Shown in pieces: positions 60,147 to 64,000 of a DNA stretch of 64,000 nt. The stretch lies in NCBI GenBank assembly GCA_030762895.1, contig CM061070.1, positions 31,213,652 through 31,277,651 on the forward strand. Direction: 5' to 3'. The notes beneath the pieces were generated by a model, which was given only the letters and a program-made list of their open reading frames with translations, had not been told where the DNA came from and searched no databases. A program made the translations under genes and the position numbers. The DNA comes from Sophora flavescens. Its lineage: Eukaryota; Streptophyta; Magnoliopsida; Fabales; Fabaceae. Numbering within the stretch: position 1 is the stretch's first letter; every line of letters starts with the position of its first letter.

Positions 60147-63130
60147 GCCCAAAGATGGTGACTGGGTCACATTTGGAGGAAATCAGAAAGGGAAGATCAT
60201 TGGTATAGGTAAAATTGGTAAACATCCTTTTCCCTCCATTGATAATGTTCTTTTAGTAAATGGCTTGAAGCACAATCTACTGAATATAAGTCAATTATGT
60301 GACAATGGATATGAAGTGTCTTTTGAGAAGAACTTGTATAATGTCAAGAAAGATGATGGATCACTTTTATTCACTGCAAAAAGGCAAAACAATCTCTACA
60401 AGATTGACTTGGAGGACCTCTTAAATCAAAGTGTCTCATGTCTAGTATCCATTGAAGATGTGCGATGGATTTGGCACAAAAGGCTAGGTCATGCAAGCTT
60501 GAAATTAATTTCAAAGCTAAACAAGCATAACCTCGTGAGAGGACTACCAAACCTTAAGTTCAAATCTGATGCTCTCTGTGATACATGTCAAAAGGGAAAA
60601 CAAGTCAAAGGTTCTTTTGAATCTAAGAATGTTATTAGTACCAATAGACCACTAGAGTTGCTACATATTAATCTTTTTGGTCCAACAAGGACTGCCTCTG
60701 TCGGTGGTAAGAAATATGGTCTTGTCATAGTAGACGATTACACTAGATGGACATGGGTTATGTTCCTAACTCACAAGGATGAGTCTTTTAAGGTCTTTTC
60801 TATATTCTGTAAACGTGTACAGAATGAAAAAGGCATGTGTATCACTTCAATCAGAAGCGACCATGGGGGAAAGTTTGAAAATGAGCTATTTCATAAGTTC
60901 TGTGAAGAGAGTGGTATCCTTCACAACTTCTCAATACCTAGAACACCACATCAAAATGGTGTGGTAGAGAGAAAGAACATATCTCTTCAAGAGATGGCTA
61001 GGACTATGCTCAATGACAACTCTGTCCCTAGACACTTTTGGACTGAAGCTGTTAATACTGCCTGTTACATTCAGAACAGAATATACATTAGACCTATCCT
61101 GAATAGGACTCCTTATGAAATGTGGAAAGGAAGAAAACCCAACATATCTTATTTTCACCCCTTTGGTTATAAATGCTTTATACTGAATACTAAAGATTAA
61201 CTTGGTAAATTTGATGCTAAAACATATGGTGGAATACTATTAGGATATTCTGAAACATCTAAAGGCTTTGGAGTTTATAATTCTAGGACTCTGATAGTAG
61301 AAGAAAGTATTCATGTCAAGTTTGATGACAAACAGCCTGATAAGAAATTATCAGAGCTAGATGAAGCTTTTGCAAATCTTGATCTAAGCACTCCAGGAGA
61401 CTCACCTGAGATAAAAGTTGATGATCAAGAAGATGACCCCACTCAACAACCAGAAACTTCCACTTCTCAACATGACGCAGTTCAAAAATCTTGGTACTTC
61501 AAGAATTATCATCCACAATATCAGATCATTGGAAACCCTAATGACAAGCTAAGAACCAGATCAACCTTCAGAGAACAAGACAATTCTGCACTAGTCTCTG
61601 AGTTGGAACCAAAGACAGTAGACGAGGCTCTGCTGGACGATGGTTGGATTCTATCTATGCAAGAAGAACTCAATCAGTTTGAAAGAAGTGATGTTTGGAC
61701 TCTAGTTCCACTGCCCAAAGACAAATTAGTGATTGGAACAAAGTGGGTTTACAGAAACAAACTTGATGAAAATGGTAAGGTAATCAAAAACAAAGCAAGA
61801 CTTGTTGCTCAAGGTTTCTCTCAAGAAGAAGGTATAGATTATACTGAAACCTTTGCACCTGTTGCTAGATTAGAAGCTATTAGAATTCTACTTTCATTCG
61901 CTACACATCATAATATTATGCTTTTTTAGAAGGATGTTAAGAGCACTTTTCTAAATGGCTTTATTAATGAAGAAGTCTATGTTATGCAACCTCCGGGTTT
62001 TGAGTGTGAAACCCATCCTGAACATGTATATAAGCTTAAGAAAGCTTTGTACGGTCTTAAGCAAGCTCCTAGAGCTTGGTATGATAGACTAAGTTCCTTT
62101 CTTATGGAAAATGGATTCAATAGACGAAAGGTTGATACAACCTTATTTAGAAAATCCATTAAGTCTAATTTCAAGTTGTACAGATATATGTTGATGATAT
62201 TATTTTGGTAGTACTAATGAGTCTCTATGCAAAGAATTCTCTAAGTTAATGCAGAAAGAGTTTGAAATGAGCATGATGGGAGAACTCAAAATCTTCCTTG
62301 GACTTCAAGTAAAACAAACCCTGGATGAGGTGCTCATCCACCAAACTAAGTATACCAAATAACTTCTGAAGAAGTTTAAGATGGATTACTGTAAACCAAT
62401 GAATACTCCCGTGCACCCCACTTCCATACTGAACAAAGATGATAAAGAGAAAAAGGTAGACCAAAAGGTATACAGAGGTATGATAGGATCTCTCCTATAT
62501 CTTACTGCGTCTAGGCCTGATATTATGTTCAGTGTATGTTTATGTGCTCGATTTCAATCTGATCCTAGAGAATCTCACTTATCAGCAGTTAAGAGAATCT
62601 TTAGATATTTAAAAGGTACTATTAATCTTGGTTTGTGCTTTAAGAAAAATGAAGATTACAGATTAGTTGGTTTCTGTGATGCTAACTATGATGGAGATAG
62701 AATTGAAAGAAAAAGCACTAGTGGAGGATGGCACTTCATTGGAGCTAATCTTGTCTCATGGTCAAGCAAAAGACAAAGTACCATTGCTTTATTAAATGCT
62801 CAAGCTGAGTATATATCAGCTGCAAGTTGCTGCTCACAACTTCTCTGGATCAAACATCAATTGGAGGACTATAATGTATTTGTAAGTAGTATTCCTCTTA
62901 TGTGTGATAATACTGCTGCAATAAATCTATCTAAGAATCCAATTTTGCATTCTAGAGCTAAGCACATTGAGATTAAACATCATTTTATTAGGGATTATGT
63001 ACAAAAAGGTGTGATTGATATAAAATTTGTAGATACTGACCATCAATGGGCAGATATCTTTACTAAACCTCTTGCAGAGGACAGATATATCTTTATTAGG
63101 AAGCATCTTAATATGATATGTGTGGATTAG
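60043..63130 (+). pseudogene. pol: Pol of Sirevirus M: protease, integrase, RT, RNase H
   Basis: Domains in order: protease (DSG at 60091-60099), GAG-pre-integrase (WIWHKRLGHASLK), integrase (60600-61150), RT (61620-62350) and RNase H (62660-63130), ending HLNMICVD-TAG. Integrase keeps the second Asp (RSDHGG, 60859) and Glu (VVERKN, 60967), but the first catalytic Asp is Asn (HINLFGP, 60670-60672). Stops are TAA 61198, TAG 61927 and TAA 62360. Short indels flank the otherwise intact YVDD box (62187-62198). The element is therefore dead but recent, and shows the full Sirevirus gene order. Confidence 0.92.
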
Positions 63131-63629
63131 TTTAGGTGTCCAGCCTCGAGATAAATTCGTTTTGCTAATTTTGCGTATATTACCTATGCTCGTCTAATAC
63201 ATATTTAAAGTTATGCGTCTATTGCATAATGTATTGCACGTCCTTATGACGCGTCCACTAATACTGATGATCACGTCCATTGTATAGTTTCAGACGAGTT
63301 CACATCTGTCTTGATTAAAAATATTCTTTTTGTGTGTTAATAAATGCATTTATTTTGTCACAAGATAAATTTATCCTTTATTCTCTTTGCTGAGTCAGTA
63401 CTTCCATCAATCTCATCAAGACCTTTTTATGGTCCCAAGGTACCAACGCCGTTTTATCATAATGACATGTCATGTCAAAAGTTTTAAAAAAAAACCTTTG
63501 ATATTCAAAATTCCTTTAAAAGAAATCTTTTCCTCCTCTGAGAAAAACTTTACGCTTCCATAACCTCTTGAGCTATCTCTCTCCTTACCTCTCTCTGTTT
63601 TCAAACCCTAAGTTCTTTGATCATCTTCA
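63131..63629 (+). other. Spacer between pol and third ORF of M
   Basis: No gene is seen. It contains GCGTCTATTGCA, GCGTCCACTA and GACGAG words like the equivalent spacer of H, and a T-rich stretch before the next ATG. Confidence 0.6.
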
Positions 63630-64000
63630 ATGGCTTCTTCAACCTTCAACGTGGATAAACTCAACTTAGCTATAGAGCATCATTTCAACCTTAGTGTGCT
63701 GAAAGACTACAATATTGACATAAGCAAATATGTCAATGCAGTTGGGTGGGAAGGACTCTTCGCGGAGAAAGTCTCTGTCTTTCCCAATCTAGTCAGGGAT
63801 TTCTGGAGAAACATCCAACTGACAAAAATTGACTTCTACTCAACAGTATTAAGAAAGAAGATTACAGTCTTGGAGAAGACTATTGCTGATGCAATCTTCT
63901 ATGCTCAGGAAGGTCTAGTCTTCACTGAGTCATGGGAAGAAGACTTGGGTGGCTCTAAGACTATAGAAGTTTGTCTCATGAAGGAGGACACGGTCAGGAC
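63630..64000 (+). CDS. Third ORF of Sirevirus M (env-position protein), N-terminal part
   Basis: It opens at ATG 63630 and stays open to the window end (about 123 codons). The first 110 residues align with the broken third ORF of H: MASST, LKDYNIDISKYVNAVGWEG, LFAEKVSVFP, FW, AQEGL, WEEDL. Extra ORFs after pol define SIRE1-like Sireviruses, where the product is called envelope-like. This N-terminus has no hydrophobic signal peptide and looks like a soluble helical domain, closer in style to plant transposon-associated domains than to a viral glycoprotein. The function is unknown. Confidence 0.72.
   Translation, partial: MASSTFNVDKLNLAIEHHFNLSVLKDYNIDISKYVNAVGWEGLFAEKVSVFPNLVRDFWRNIQLTKIDFYSTVLRKKITVLEKTIADAIFYAQEGLVFTESWEEDLGGSKTIEVCLMKEDTVR

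Overview
This is a stretch of plant nuclear DNA, almost certainly from a dicot. It is built entirely from nested LTR retrotransposons. I see no host gene, tRNA, rRNA, CRISPR array or bacterial-type feature. The evidence for a plant is: LTRs of 1.3-3.3 kb with TG...CA ends and 5-bp target-site duplications (TSDs); primer-binding sites for plant initiator-Met tRNA and tRNA-Asp; and coding remains of Ty3/gypsy chromoviruses of Tekay type, Ty1/copia elements of Sirevirus type, a Tat/Athila-type non-autonomous element and a CACTA subterminal region. The species cannot be fixed from the sequence; a legume is plausible but not shown.

Layout. (1) 1-10483: minus-strand chromovirus C (3' LTR, chromodomain, integrase, RNase H, part of RT). 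A Tat-type element (1191-7919, TSD ATGGG) sits in its LTR and itself carries a solo LTR (3943-5484, TSD GTGGC). (2) 10484-15843: a chromovirus LTR (D) inserted in the RT of C, an older LTR (N), a CACTA end, and a minus-strand copia RT/RNase H fragment (E). (3) 15844-20888: copia F (5' LTR, gag, start of pol), interrupted by a copia LTR (G). (4) 20889-50258: minus-strand chromovirus A. Sirevirus H is inserted between its RNase H and integrase (TSD GTCTT). H carries three solo LTRs: I (TSD ATGTT), J (TSD CAGGT) and L (TSD GGTGT). An 11.9-kb inversion (35406-47296) then split both A and H, so half of each lies on each strand; a Tat-type LTR (K) lies at one breakpoint. (5) 50259-56603: a chain LTR-internal-LTR-internal-LTR (family B) with internal regions of only about 260 bp. 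(6) 56604-64000: Sirevirus M, the least damaged element (LTR, gag, pol, start of an extra 3' ORF), running off the window.

The most informative observations are the reconstructed inversion (net H LTR lengths of 1487 and 1485 bp support it), the B chain, a third ORF after pol shared by H and M, a +1 gag/pol frame relation kept in three copia copies, and several palindrome and microsatellite patterns inside the LTRs. Every element seen has at least one inactivating lesion. Boundaries were read by eye from TG/CA ends, TSDs and similarity between copies in the window; family names rest on recognised protein motifs, not on a database search.
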